Shown in pieces: positions 30,298 to 39,673 of a stretch of 64,000 nt of DNA; position 1 is the first letter of the stretch, and the number at the start of each line of letters is the position of its first letter. The stretch lies in NCBI GenBank assembly GCA_019634615.1, contig JAHCAZ010000003.1, positions 124,001 to 188,000 on the forward strand, given 5' to 3'. The notes below the pieces were generated by a model. It was not told where the DNA came from. It searched no databases and was given only the letters and a program-made list of their open reading frames with translations. The stretch is from Opitutaceae bacterium. GTDB taxonomy: Bacteria; Verrucomicrobiota; Verrucomicrobiia; Opitutales; Opitutaceae. The position numbers and the translations under genes are program-made.

Positions 30298-32354
30298 TCC
30301 GCGACGTTTCCGTTTCCGACCCCTGGTACCTGCCGCCCGCGCCCGTCGCCGACCTGCGGTGCATGCTGCGCCGACACATCGCGGCCCGGGCGCTGCGACA
30401 GCTGGAAACGGCGGCGCAGCAGCGGAAGCGCCTGCGCACGCCTGACCAATGGCGCGCCTACGCCGCGGGGATTCGCCGCCGCCTGGCCGCCTCTCTCGCC
30501 GCGCCGTCGCCGCAACTGGGCGCCAAGGGGCGCGTGCAGGTGCGCTCGCGGCGCGAGATGAACGGTTTCAGTCTCGAGCACGTCTGGGTCGAATCCCTGC
30601 CCGGCTGCTGGATGAATGTGACGGTGTGGAAGCCCGACCCCGCCCGCTTCGCGCCGCCCTGGCCGGCCGTGGTCACCCCGGTCGGGCACAACGGCAAGTA
30701 CAACCCCAGCGAGCAGCACCCGCCGCAGGTCTTCGCGGCCAATGGTTATCTCACCGTTTCCTTCGATCCCCCGGGCTTCGGCGAGAAGGCCGCGGGCAAC
30801 AATCATTTCGAGGACGGCGTGCGCGGCTACATGACGGGCCAGAATCCGCTCGCGTTTTTCATCGCCGATGCGCTGCGCGCCGTGGACTACGTGCTGGCGC
30901 GGCCCGACGTGGATGGGCGCGGCGGCGTCGGCATGACCGGGGTCTCGGGCGGCGGCTTCACCTCGGTCATCTGCGCCGTGCTCGACCCGCGCATCACCGC
31001 GGTGGGCCCGTCCTGTTTCGGCCTGCCCGACGAGGCGCATCCGATCCGGAACGGTTATGCGGCCTGCCCGGAGACGCTCTGGTTCAACCGCTTTGGCCAC
31101 GGGCTCGGCCTGGTGGACCTGCTCATCGGCGCGCGCTTCACGCCCATGCTGCTCATGGCCGGAAGCCGCGACACCGTGCTCACGGCTCCGCGGCTGCGCG
31201 AACTCGCCTCCGCCGCCCGGCCAGCCTACGTCGGCGTGGGTCGCGCGCCGGCGCTCGCGCTGCTGGTCGACGACTGCGGCCACGAGTACACCGCCGCCCA
31301 GGCGCGCGCGTTCGTCGCGTGGATGCGCCGCTGGCAGAACAACGGCCGTGATCGGTGCCTGCCCGTGCGAATGCCCCGCCGGCTCGTGTTGCTGCCGGAG
31401 GCGGACCTCCGTTCGCACCCTCCCGCCGGGCTGACTATGGCGCGGGCCGCCGCCGCTTGGGTGCAGGCCCGACGGCCTTCGACCGATGCGGCTCGCGTGC
31501 GGCGCGGGTTGGCGGGCCTGATCCCGGGCTGGTCCGCCGATCGGCGCCGGGGTTTGCGCGCGGTGGCGGCGCCGGGTTCGAAGGCGACGCTTTGGGTGCA
31601 CACGCTGCAGGAGCTCAGCCTGCGCGATGGACCTGGCTGGGAACTGCCGGCGACGGCGTTGTGCCCGCCGCGGCCGGAAGGCGGCGTGCTGGTGTTCTTC
31701 GACGAACGCGGACGCTGGGCCGCCTTGCACCAATGGGGCTGGCTCAATCGCGCCGCCGGCGTCTTCAGCCGCGGCGACCGGCCGCGTGCCGTGCTCACCG
31801 TGGACCTGCCCGGCTGGGGCGACACGCGTCCGCTGCCCGGGCCGTTCGACGTCGTGGGGTGGGGCGGGGTGGATCGCTGGACCGGTTACATGAGCGCGGC
31901 GACGGGCGAATCGGTGATGGCCCTGCGCCTGCGCGACGCGGTGCGGACGATCGACTGGGTGCAACGCACCTGGCGCGTGCCGGCGCAGCGGATCACGGTC
32001 GGCGGCTTCGGCCTCGGCGCCACGATCGCCGGGTTGGCTGCGGGCCTGCACGGCGGCATAGGCGGTGCCCTGCTGGTCGAGCCGCTGGCGGAATTCGCCG
32101 ACCTCGCCCGGGCCGCGCGGCCGACGCGACCGCACGACGCCTACTTCCCGGGGATCCTGGCGGTCGCCGATCTGCCGGAGGTTCTCGCGCTGCAACGGGC
32201 CCCGGTGCTCGTACTCGGTCCGCGCGACGCTGCCGGTGCCCTCCTCGGGGCGAAAGCCCGGCGGACCTTCCGCGGCCGCCGCGTGCAGGTGCTCCCCGGT
32301 GCGTTTGATGCCAAGGCCGAGACAGCAGCCCTCGCGTGGCTGCGCACCCATTGA
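30294..32354 (+). CDS. Tandem alpha/beta hydrolase, second domain lacking its nucleophile
   Basis: The ATG at 30294 overlaps the permease stop and gives 686 aa. The first half is an acetyl-xylan-esterase-like alpha/beta hydrolase with nucleophile S218 in 'GMTGVSGGGFTS' and His about 330 in 'DDCGHEY'. The second half (about 400-686) repeats the fold, but the nucleophile elbow reads 'VGGFGLGATIAG', so the Ser position (about 573) is Gly. The first domain probably removes acyl groups from imported oligosaccharides; the second may be structural or ligand-binding. There is no signal peptide. Confidence 0.82.
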   Translation: MIRDVSVSDPWYLPPAPVADLRCMLRRHIAARALRQLETAAQQRKRLRTPDQWRAYAAGIRRRLAASLAAPSPQLGAKGRVQVRSRREMNGFSLEHVWVESLPGCWMNVTVWKPDPARFAPPWPAVVTPVGHNGKYNPSEQHPPQVFAANGYLTVSFDPPGFGEKAAGNNHFEDGVRGYMTGQNPLAFFIADALRAVDYVLARPDVDGRGGVGMTGVSGGGFTSVICAVLDPRITAVGPSCFGLPDEAHPIRNGYAACPETLWFNRFGHGLGLVDLLIGARFTPMLLMAGSRDTVLTAPRLRELASAARPAYVGVGRAPALALLVDDCGHEYTAAQARAFVAWMRRWQNNGRDRCLPVRMPRRLVLLPEADLRSHPPAGLTMARAAAAWVQARRPSTDAARVRRGLAGLIPGWSADRRRGLRAVAAPGSKATLWVHTLQELSLRDGPGWELPATALCPPRPEGGVLVFFDERGRWAALHQWGWLNRAAGVFSRGDRPRAVLTVDLPGWGDTRPLPGPFDVVGWGGVDRWTGYMSAATGESVMALRLRDAVRTIDWVQRTWRVPAQRITVGGFGLGATIAGLAAGLHGGIGGALLVEPLAEFADLARAARPTRPHDAYFPGILAVADLPEVLALQRAPVLVLGPRDAAGALLGAKARRTFRGRRVQVLPGAFDAKAETAALAWLRTH

Positions 32355-32396
32355 GATTCCTCCGTTCCCGGTTTCCTGGATTCCTTCTTCATCCCC

Positions 32397-33155
32397 ATGC
32401 CCCCGCTCAAACTCATCGCCTGCGACCCGATCGTCGGCCTGCCGCGCAAGCCCTACCCGTGGCTGCGGCCGGACGTGCCCGACCTGCTCGGCGAACTCGC
32501 CCGCCTGCAGATTTCCACGGCCATCGTGCGGCACCGCCAGTGCCTCGAAAACTTCGCCCACTGGGGCAACGCCGTGCTCGCGCGCGAGACCGCGGCGCAC
32601 GCCAACCTGATCCCGGCCGTGAGCCTCACCCCCGACGGCGCGCCGGACGCCCATGATTTCGACGCCGCCTTCCGCGACGCGCTTGGCCGCGGCGCCCGCG
32701 TGGGCTGGATCAGCCCGAAGGAGCACATGTTCTCCCCGCGCCCCTGGTGCTCAGGGCGGCTCTACGCCGCCTGTGCTGCGGCGCGCCTGCCGCTGCTGCT
32801 CGACTACCGCCAGCTCACGCTCGACGAGGTCGACGAGATCATGACGGCCCATCCGGATCTGCGCCTCATCCTCGTGCAGGTGCCGCGCCTCGGCCGGCAT
32901 CGCGCGTTGTATGCGCTCTTGGAGCGTCACCCCTCGCTGCACCTCTGCCTGAGCAGCGCCTACTCGGTGCACGAGGGCCTCAACGACCTCGTGCGGAAAT
33001 TCGGCCACACGCGCTTTGTGTGGGGCAGCAATTACCCCGAGGCCGAGGGTGGCGCGTCGGTCACGCTGCTGATGTACGCCGACATCCCCGACGCCGCCCG
33101 GGCGGCGATCGCCCACGGCAACATCGAACGCCTGCTCGCGGAGGTGAAATCATGA
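32397..33155 (+). CDS. Degenerate amidohydrolase-2 homologue
   Basis: The 252-aa protein has the TIM-barrel layout of the amidohydrolase-2 (COG2159) family, ending 'RFVWGSNYPEAEGG'. All metal ligands seem lost: no HxH after strand 1 ('KLIACDPIVGLPRKPY'), D in place of the strand-5 His ('LLLDYRQL'), Q at the strand-6 position ('LILVQVPRL'), and N212 for the strand-8 Asp (GSN instead of GSD). It overlaps the next, intact family member by 4 bp, suggesting a non-catalytic partner subunit. Confidence 0.78.
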   Translation: MPPLKLIACDPIVGLPRKPYPWLRPDVPDLLGELARLQISTAIVRHRQCLENFAHWGNAVLARETAAHANLIPAVSLTPDGAPDAHDFDAAFRDALGRGARVGWISPKEHMFSPRPWCSGRLYAACAAARLPLLLDYRQLTLDEVDEIMTAHPDLRLILVQVPRLGRHRALYALLERHPSLHLCLSSAYSVHEGLNDLVRKFGHTRFVWGSNYPEAEGGASVTLLMYADIPDAARAAIAHGNIERLLAEVKS

Positions 33156-33955
33156 ACGCACCCGACCATTTCCAGATCGCCGGCCGCCTCGGCCAGCCCA
33201 TCCGTGGCGAAGTCCTCATCGACACCCACGGCCACCTCGGACACGGCCCCGACTTTCCCATCGTGCGGCCCACGGCTGCGGCGCTCGTCGCGAACATGGA
33301 CCGGCTCGGCATCCAGTTCACCTGCATCAGCTCGATCCCGGCCATCTTCGGCGATGCCGAGTACGGCAATGCGCTCGTGGCCGACGCGATCGCGGCCTTT
33401 CCCGACCGGTTCTTCGGCTACCTCGTGCTCGACGTCGGTTATCCCGAGAAGGTCGCCGCGCAGCTTGCCCGCGGCCTCGCCGCCGGGTTCCGGGGCCTGA
33501 AAGTCTGGTCCTACGGCGCGCGACCCGGGCTCCCCTACAACCATCCGAACTACGAGCCGGTGTTCGCCTTCGCCCAGCAGCATGCCCTGCCGGTGCTCGC
33601 GCACGTCTTCGGTCCCGAGCTCGACGAACTCGAAGGCTACATCAAGCGCTACCCGCGCATCCGCTGGCTGCTCGCGCACATCGGTTCGGCCGAGCTCGAG
33701 AAATACATGCGCTTCGCCCGCGAGTACCCGACCGTCTGGGTCGAGCTGTGCCTGTCGAGTTGCCCGCGCGGGCTGGTCGAGCATCTCGTGGCCGCGGGGC
33801 TCGAGGACAAGGTCGTGTGGGGCAGCGATGCCGTCTTCCTCGACCAGGCGTCCCAGCTCGGCCGGGTGCTTTTCGCGCAGATCCCTGTCGCGACCAAACG
33901 AAAGATCCTCGGCCTCAATGCCCGGCGCGCACTCGGGGTGGAGGCGGGCCGGTGA
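33152..33955 (+). CDS. Amidohydrolase-2 family metal-dependent hydrolase
   Basis: The 267-aa protein keeps the metal site: H26-x-H28 in 'VLIDTHGHLGHG', His in 'VLAHVFGPE', His in 'LLAHIGSAE', and Asp in 'VVWGSDAVFLD'. The COG2159 family includes decarboxylases, lactonases and hydrolases of small cyclic acids. Its ATG overlaps the stop of the degenerate homologue, and its stop overlaps the GTG of the next gene, so three genes are translationally coupled. A lactonase or decarboxylase role in sugar-acid breakdown is plausible. Confidence 0.87.
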   Translation: MNAPDHFQIAGRLGQPIRGEVLIDTHGHLGHGPDFPIVRPTAAALVANMDRLGIQFTCISSIPAIFGDAEYGNALVADAIAAFPDRFFGYLVLDVGYPEKVAAQLARGLAAGFRGLKVWSYGARPGLPYNHPNYEPVFAFAQQHALPVLAHVFGPELDELEGYIKRYPRIRWLLAHIGSAELEKYMRFAREYPTVWVELCLSSCPRGLVEHLVAAGLEDKVVWGSDAVFLDQASQLGRVLFAQIPVATKRKILGLNARRALGVEAGR

Positions 33956-35394
33956 GCACCTTTTCCGCCGAAACCTCCGCCGGCCGGATGCTGCGCTACC
34001 TGCGCACCTGGCAGGCGCCCGACGGGGCCCTGCATGGCGTGCACACGCATCCGGTGTGGCGCCTGCATCCCGCGGTCGTCGAGGACCACTACACGGGGTA
34101 CTCGGCCTGGGGCGCACCGGGTTTGCTCGGACTGGCCGATCTCGCCGCGCGCACCCGCTTGCCCGCTGTCGAGGCGATGGGCCGCGACTGGGTGCGGTTC
34201 GTCCTCGGGACCTTCCTGCCCGGAGACCGCTGGGACAACTGTGGGGCGGAACTCGGTCGACGCTTCAACGCCGCGGCCGTGGATAATTTCCTCCAGGACC
34301 TCAGTCTCGCCTACTACGCCCGCGTCGCCGGTCATACGCTCACGCCGGCGGAGCGGTCGCAGATCGGGGACTGCGTGCGCCGCAACCTCGAGAGCTACCT
34401 GCGCGAGGCCGGCCAGCCCGAGAAAGACGGGCACCTGCTCGTCGGCACCGTCAACCAGGACTGCGCCGGCCTGTGGGCCATGGCCGAGTGGATGGAAACC
34501 TACGGGGCCGACCCGCACTGGCGCGACCTGCTGGTGCGTGGCCTCCGGGCGCACTTGCGCGAGCATCTCGTCACCGGCCTGCCCGACGCCGAGAGTGGCG
34601 GATTCCTCCGCGCGACGTCGCTGCCCGATTACATCGAGCCCGCTGAATACTACGGCGTGATTTTGCCGGCCTACGTGCACGGCTGGAAGCTCACCGGCGA
34701 CCGCGCCTTCCTCGAGGCGGCGGCGACGATGGCCCGGCATGTCATGCGCAACGCCTGGCGCGATGATCGCGGATGCCTGCGCCTGCACCGCACCTGTGAC
34801 CGCGTGAAGGGTCAGTGGCGCGTCAGCCAGGCGCCGATGCTCGTGGCCGGCGGCGGCTTGTTCCTGCGGGTCCTGCGCGAGCTGGCGACGCTCACGCCGC
34901 TGCCCGAGGCGGAGGCATTCCTCGCCGGCATGGATGCGACGGTCGCCCATTACCAGAACGAGTACGGCTTCATCGTCGCGGCCACCGAGTGGCACGACGA
35001 CTACGACCTCATCTGCGGCACCGTCTGGGAGGCGCACGATCTCGCCTACCTCGGCTCGCGGGTGGCGGACGCCAGCGCCTTTGCCGCGGCGTTCAACGCC
35101 CCGGCGCCCGACCTCGGCATCGTGATCGGCTGGCACGACCTCTGGGTCGAGAGCGCCCGCCAATGGGCGCTCGTGCGACCGTGGTCGTACGGCTTCGGCT
35201 ATGCCGGCGAAAAACACGGCCTCGAGGCGGCGGTCTCGGCTCCGGCCTGGTGCAACCCCAAGCGCCCGGAGATCCCGTTCCTCCCGGCCGTCAAGGTCCG
35301 CATGGTCGGCAACGAGATCGTCATCCACGCCCCCGATTACCCGCGGGTGGCGGTGACCTCGATCTACGGCAAAAAGTGGCTCCGCGAAGCGTGA
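33952..35394 (+). CDS. Helical-barrel (alpha/alpha)-type protein, possible glycoside hydrolase
   Basis: A GTG start at 33952 overlaps the preceding stop (GTGA) and gives 480 aa. The sequence alternates helices with aromatic and acidic loops ('HYTGYSAWGAPGLLGLADLA', 'LVGTVNQDCAGLWAMAEWM', 'YIEPAEYYGVILPAYVHGW', 'ATEWHDDYDLICGTVWEAHD'), like six-hairpin glycosidases and unsaturated-uronyl hydrolases. I cannot assign a GH family. There is no signal peptide. It is the last gene of the operon, followed by an inverted repeat. Confidence 0.68.
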   Translation: MSTFSAETSAGRMLRYLRTWQAPDGALHGVHTHPVWRLHPAVVEDHYTGYSAWGAPGLLGLADLAARTRLPAVEAMGRDWVRFVLGTFLPGDRWDNCGAELGRRFNAAAVDNFLQDLSLAYYARVAGHTLTPAERSQIGDCVRRNLESYLREAGQPEKDGHLLVGTVNQDCAGLWAMAEWMETYGADPHWRDLLVRGLRAHLREHLVTGLPDAESGGFLRATSLPDYIEPAEYYGVILPAYVHGWKLTGDRAFLEAAATMARHVMRNAWRDDRGCLRLHRTCDRVKGQWRVSQAPMLVAGGGLFLRVLRELATLTPLPEAEAFLAGMDATVAHYQNEYGFIVAATEWHDDYDLICGTVWEAHDLAYLGSRVADASAFAAAFNAPAPDLGIVIGWHDLWVESARQWALVRPWSYGFGYAGEKHGLEAAVSAPAWCNPKRPEIPFLPAVKVRMVGNEIVIHAPDYPRVAVTSIYGKKWLREA

Positions 35395-35400
35395 ATAGGA

Positions 35401-35539
35401 TGAACCGCGAAGGACGCGAAGGAACGCGAAGCGATTCCAGACCGTTTCTCATGACAGTCTTCCCGGCCGCGCAACGATTGCATCAGGCCGGGCAACCGTT
35501 GTTTTAGTCTTCGCGCCCCTTCGCGTCCTTCGCGGTTCA
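35401..35539. repeat. Inverted repeat, family C copy 1
   Basis: Perfect 22-bp arms (TGAACCGCGAAGGACGCGAAGG at 35401-35422, complement at 35518-35539) flank a 95-bp centre. A related, less perfect copy is at 53496-53586. It fills the gap between the hydrolase operon and the second GH2 gene and may act as a transcription barrier. Confidence 0.88.
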
Positions 35540-35560
35540 AAATCCCCGCCCCCTTTACCC

Positions 35561-37519
35561 ATGAAACAATCCCTGCCCCTGAATGCCTCGTGGAAACTCA
35601 TGCCGACCGAGCCCAACCTTGGGCTGACGGCCGGCTGCTCGGCCCTGCCGTTCGACCAGCGCTGGATCGACGCGCAGGTGCCCGGGGACGTACATCTCGA
35701 CTGCCAGCGCGCCGGCCTGATCGGCGATCCGTTCGTGGGGATGAACCACGACCAGATCCGTTGGATGGAGGAGTGGGACTGGTGGTATCGCACCGACCTC
35801 ACGCCGCCCACGCCCGGGCCCGGCCAACGCCTGCACCTGCTGTTTGAGGGCCTCGACTGTTTCGCCACCGTGCAGCTCAACGGCAAGGTCGTCGGGAAGA
35901 ACCAGAACATGTTCACGCCGCTGCGCGTGGACGTCACCGACCACGTGCAGCCCGGCGCCAACCGTCTCGAGGTCTGTCTCGGTGCCCCCGTCTATCCGCC
36001 GGACCGCCCCGCCCGCAGCCCCGAGGTGCGCGGCTACGGCAACGCCCTCCGCCTGCAGGTGCGCAAGGCCCAGTCCTGCTACGGCTGGAACATCGCGCCG
36101 CGCCTCGTCACCATCGGCATCTGGAAGCCCGTGTCGTGGCTGCTGGTGGATGAGGTGGAGATCGCCGATGTGTTCGTGAGCACGATCGCGCTGCGTCCCG
36201 ACGGCAGCGCTGAACTGGAAGCCCTCGTCGAGCTGCGCCACAACCACGGCGCGCCCGGTCCGGTCGAGGTCGAGCTCACTGTCGCGGGTCAGGCCCGCCA
36301 GCTTGCCCTCGCCAGCGATCCGGCGGGCACGCGGCACGTCGAACGCTTCGTCGTGCCCCAGGCGAAGCTCTGGTGGCCGCACAATCACGGCGCGCAACCC
36401 TTGTACGAATGCTCGGCCGTGCTCCGCCGCGGCGGCCGCGAGCTCGACCGGCGCACCCGCAAGTTCGGCATCCGCACCGTGGACCTCATCCAAAAGCCGG
36501 ACGACGACGGCGGCATCTCGTTCGTCATCGCGGTCAACGGGAAGAAAATCTTCCTCAAGGGCATGAACTGGACGCCGGCCGACGCGATCTTCGCCCGCGT
36601 GGACGCCGCCCGCTATGACCTGCTGCTCAAGGCCGCCAAGGACACCCACATCAACGCCATGCGCGTCTGGGGCGGCGGCGTCTACGAGCAGGATCACTTC
36701 TACGCCCGCTGCGACGAACTCGGCATCGTCATCACCCACGACTTCATGTTCGCCTGCGGCTGCTACCCGCAGGATCCCGCCTTCCTCGACGAGGCGCGGC
36801 GCGAGGCCGAGTTCCAGGTGCGGCGCCTGCGGCACTATGCGTGCATCGTGGCCTGGTTCGGCGACAATGAGAACGACGTCCTCGCCGACAACAGCTTCAA
36901 CTATCCGACCTACCGGCACAACCGCCTGAGCAAGGAAGTCCTCCGCGATGTCGTGAAGGCTCACGCGCCGCTCACCCCGTACGTGCCGACCTCGCCGTAC
37001 TCACCGCTGACCTACGACCAGAACGCCCCGATGGAGGGCGACTGCCACATCTGGGGTCACGGTTTCTCGTACAAGTCGGACTTCTATGTGAAGCAGAAGC
37101 CGCGCATGGTGACCGAGATCGGCTATCTGAGCTTCCCCGACCGCAAGGTCATCGAGTCTTGGGTGTCGAAGGACAAGCTCTGGCCCGTCTGGCACGAGGA
37201 ATATCTCACGCACGGCGCCGACTGCATCCGCCTCGACCGGCAGGCGCGCTACCGCCTCAACTGGGACAACATCCGCGAGCGCGGCTGGCCGGAGCCGAAG
37301 GACCTCGACGAGGTCATCCGCATGACCCAGCAGGTCCAGGGCGAGGCCTCGCAGTTCTGGGTGGAGTTCTACGGCAACCAGCCGAACTGCTGGGGCATCT
37401 TCCTCTGGAACCTCGCCGACAGCTGGCCGCAGATGTCCGACGCGTACATCGCGTACCCATTCGCCCCCAAGGCCAGCCTCGACTACGTGAAAAAGGCCTA
37501 CGCGGCGCTGAAGCGCTGA
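35561..37519 (+). CDS. GH2 beta-mannosidase-type hydrolase (copy 2)
   Basis: The 652-aa protein is co-linear with the product of 14193-16145: 'VPGDVHLDCQRAGLIGDPFVG', 'EWDWWYRTDL', 'KGMNWTPADAIFARV', 'AMRVWGGGVYEQDHFY', acid/base Glu in 'WFGDNENDV', nucleophile Glu in 'PRMVTEIGYL'. It has no signal peptide and lacks the C-terminal domains of canonical mannosidases. Its 3' end overlaps the convergent DUF6259-like gene by 22 bp. Confidence 0.9.
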   Translation: MKQSLPLNASWKLMPTEPNLGLTAGCSALPFDQRWIDAQVPGDVHLDCQRAGLIGDPFVGMNHDQIRWMEEWDWWYRTDLTPPTPGPGQRLHLLFEGLDCFATVQLNGKVVGKNQNMFTPLRVDVTDHVQPGANRLEVCLGAPVYPPDRPARSPEVRGYGNALRLQVRKAQSCYGWNIAPRLVTIGIWKPVSWLLVDEVEIADVFVSTIALRPDGSAELEALVELRHNHGAPGPVEVELTVAGQARQLALASDPAGTRHVERFVVPQAKLWWPHNHGAQPLYECSAVLRRGGRELDRRTRKFGIRTVDLIQKPDDDGGISFVIAVNGKKIFLKGMNWTPADAIFARVDAARYDLLLKAAKDTHINAMRVWGGGVYEQDHFYARCDELGIVITHDFMFACGCYPQDPAFLDEARREAEFQVRRLRHYACIVAWFGDNENDVLADNSFNYPTYRHNRLSKEVLRDVVKAHAPLTPYVPTSPYSPLTYDQNAPMEGDCHIWGHGFSYKSDFYVKQKPRMVTEIGYLSFPDRKVIESWVSKDKLWPVWHEEYLTHGADCIRLDRQARYRLNWDNIRERGWPEPKDLDEVIRMTQQVQGEASQFWVEFYGNQPNCWGIFLWNLADSWPQMSDAYIAYPFAPKASLDYVKKAYAALKR

Positions 37520-39615
37520 TCGGTGAAGACGAGCACGATGCACTCGTCTGGCGGCACCTCCACCGCACCCGGCAGGGTGCACACCGCGCCCGCCGGGTCG
37601 CCGGCCGCGATCCGGTGAAGCCGGGCCGAGGCACTGCCGCCATTCCTTAGGGCGACCTCCACCCGCAGGCTCTCCGGCGCAAAATGATTCAGGATCAGCG
37701 CATAGCTGCCCGGCGTCCTGCGGCTCGCGTGCAGCGTGTAAAGCACGCGGTCGTCGCCGGTGACGACAAGGTCATGGTGATCCACGATCCGGCTGTCCCA
37801 CATCACGTCCCGCAGCCGTCGCCGCAGCGCGAGCGCGGCCTTGACGAAGGGAATCATCGCCGGCGCGTCGGTCGCGCAGCCGTGCAGGTTCTTCGCCTCG
37901 AGGTTGACGATGAGGCCGAGGCGGAGCGCGTTGGTCACGAGGCGAAAGTCGCTGTGGCCCGTGATGCAGGCCGTCTGCCGCAGTTCCGGGAAGGTCACGA
38001 GGGTCGTCTGCGGTCGGTCGGTGTACCAGTGCCGCGAGTAGGTGGCCGAGACGTAGGGCACGAGGCGGTCCCAGTAGGTCTCGCCGGCGATGCGGTACGC
38101 GGGGTCCACGCGCTGCGCGGCGGCGAGGTGCTCGGCGACGCAGCGGATCATGGGGTCGGTGACGTTGAGGTCGGGCGCCTGCGCCAGGTCGGGGTTGAAG
38201 TCGACGCCCATGCCGCAATGCAGCTTGTCGATCTGCGTGCCGGCGGCGCCGGCGCGGACGACGTTCATGAGCTGGTCCTGGACGATGGCGTTGAACCGGG
38301 GATGGGCCACGTTGGCGTTCGTCATGAGGTGACGCATCGGCAGGACGTGGCCGCCGATGTAGCAGTAGTCCCAGCCGAACGGGGACATGATCCCGCCGTG
38401 GTAATCGCGCACGGTGTAGGCGTGCAGTTCGCGGCGGTACCAGTCGGTGTTGACGTGGACCTGGACAAGATTGGTGAACAGCAGCACGCGCACGCCGAGG
38501 CGTTGACACTCCGCGACGGCTGCGCGCAGTTCCTCCGGCGTGCCAAGGCGGGGATCGGGCTCGTACTGGGGGTAGTTGCGGTCGAGGCCGCCGCAGTTCC
38601 AGCCGTCCACCTGGATCACGTCGATGCCGGCGGACAGCGCGGCCCGGGCGAGTTGCGGCAGGTCGCGGAAGCGGTAGCCGATGGTCCCGTCCGGGAACTG
38701 GATGATTGTGCTCTGCCACGCGTCCGCCGCGTCGAGCCAGTCGCCGGTCCGGTCGATCTTGAAATGGCGGTCATACCAGCGCCGGTAGAGGCGCGCCGCC
38801 TCGTACCAGATGCCGTCATGGAACCGCACCGCGACGGGGGCCGAGGTGTAGTCGGCGCCGGTGGCGACGAACGGGAACGTGACCCAGCCCAGGGCGAGGC
38901 CGATCGGCTCGGACTCGTGCCGCGGGTCGGGCCACTCCCAGTGCGTGCCGCCCCAGTTGACCGTCGGGCGGAGCTGCAGCACCCACGAGCCGAGCCGCGG
39001 CTCCGGGTCCTCGGGGCTGAAGTACACGCCGTGCCGGCGCGTGCGGTGGTAGAGATCCAACCAGGGCATCGAGAGCAGCGTGGGGTAGGGCAGCAGCTCG
39101 AGCGGGTCCGACGTGCCGAGGTAAGCATGGTTGAACTCGCGGTAAAAGCGGCGCTCCTCGCCGGTGCCCGTGATGCGCCCTGCGCCGCTCACGCGGTGGA
39201 AGATCCAGTCGTCGCGCTCGGCGGCGTTGGCCAGTCCGCCCAGCATCGGCGTGAACACCTCGGCCACCGGGTACGGCGAGCGGTTGGCCACGCTGCTGCG
39301 GAAAAGGACGCCGTCCGGCTCGAGCGTGAGCGTCAGCGTGAAACGGATGGGAAATATGCCGTGGGCCGACGTGAGGTTTTCCCAGGTGAGCTCGAGACGA
39401 TCCGGGCCGCGCGTGACGGCGGCAAGGGCCTGCTCGGAGCCGCGGATGTAGTGACCCTCCCAGTCGGGGAGGGGGACGCGGATGCGGAAGTTCTCGGCCA
39501 GGCGGGGTTCGCCGACCAGGTGGATGCCGCGGCGGCGGTCGTTGAGCTGGACGATGCGGCCGTGGACCGGTTCGATTTCGATGTGGACGGTTTCGTTGGC
39601 GAGGACGTGATTCAT
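37498..39615 (-). CDS. DUF6259-like glycoside hydrolase
   Basis: The 705-aa protein has an N-terminal beta-sandwich (about 1-270), a central barrel and a C-terminal beta domain. The barrel has 'GIDVIQVDGWNCGGLDRNYP', 'RVLLFTNLVQVHVNTDWYR', 'GAAGTQIDKLHCGMGVDFNP' and 'RIAGETYWDRLVPYV'. The layout resembles alpha-galactosidase-clan (GH-D) proteins and the DUF6259 group, in which Asp residues after the barrel strands act as catalysts; D in 'QIDKLHC' is a candidate. The product has no signal peptide. It is divergent from the AraC regulator gene, 58 bp away. Confidence 0.72.
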   Translation of the reverse strand: MNHVLANETVHIEIEPVHGRIVQLNDRRRGIHLVGEPRLAENFRIRVPLPDWEGHYIRGSEQALAAVTRGPDRLELTWENLTSAHGIFPIRFTLTLTLEPDGVLFRSSVANRSPYPVAEVFTPMLGGLANAAERDDWIFHRVSGAGRITGTGEERRFYREFNHAYLGTSDPLELLPYPTLLSMPWLDLYHRTRRHGVYFSPEDPEPRLGSWVLQLRPTVNWGGTHWEWPDPRHESEPIGLALGWVTFPFVATGADYTSAPVAVRFHDGIWYEAARLYRRWYDRHFKIDRTGDWLDAADAWQSTIIQFPDGTIGYRFRDLPQLARAALSAGIDVIQVDGWNCGGLDRNYPQYEPDPRLGTPEELRAAVAECQRLGVRVLLFTNLVQVHVNTDWYRRELHAYTVRDYHGGIMSPFGWDYCYIGGHVLPMRHLMTNANVAHPRFNAIVQDQLMNVVRAGAAGTQIDKLHCGMGVDFNPDLAQAPDLNVTDPMIRCVAEHLAAAQRVDPAYRIAGETYWDRLVPYVSATYSRHWYTDRPQTTLVTFPELRQTACITGHSDFRLVTNALRLGLIVNLEAKNLHGCATDAPAMIPFVKAALALRRRLRDVMWDSRIVDHHDLVVTGDDRVLYTLHASRRTPGSYALILNHFAPESLRVEVALRNGGSASARLHRIAAGDPAGAVCTLPGAVEVPPDECIVLVFTDQRFSAA

Positions 39616-39673
39616 GGGGGTAGGGGAAGCGCGGGAGTTCGCCTGATGTTAGGCGTGGCGCGGGGGTTTGCCC

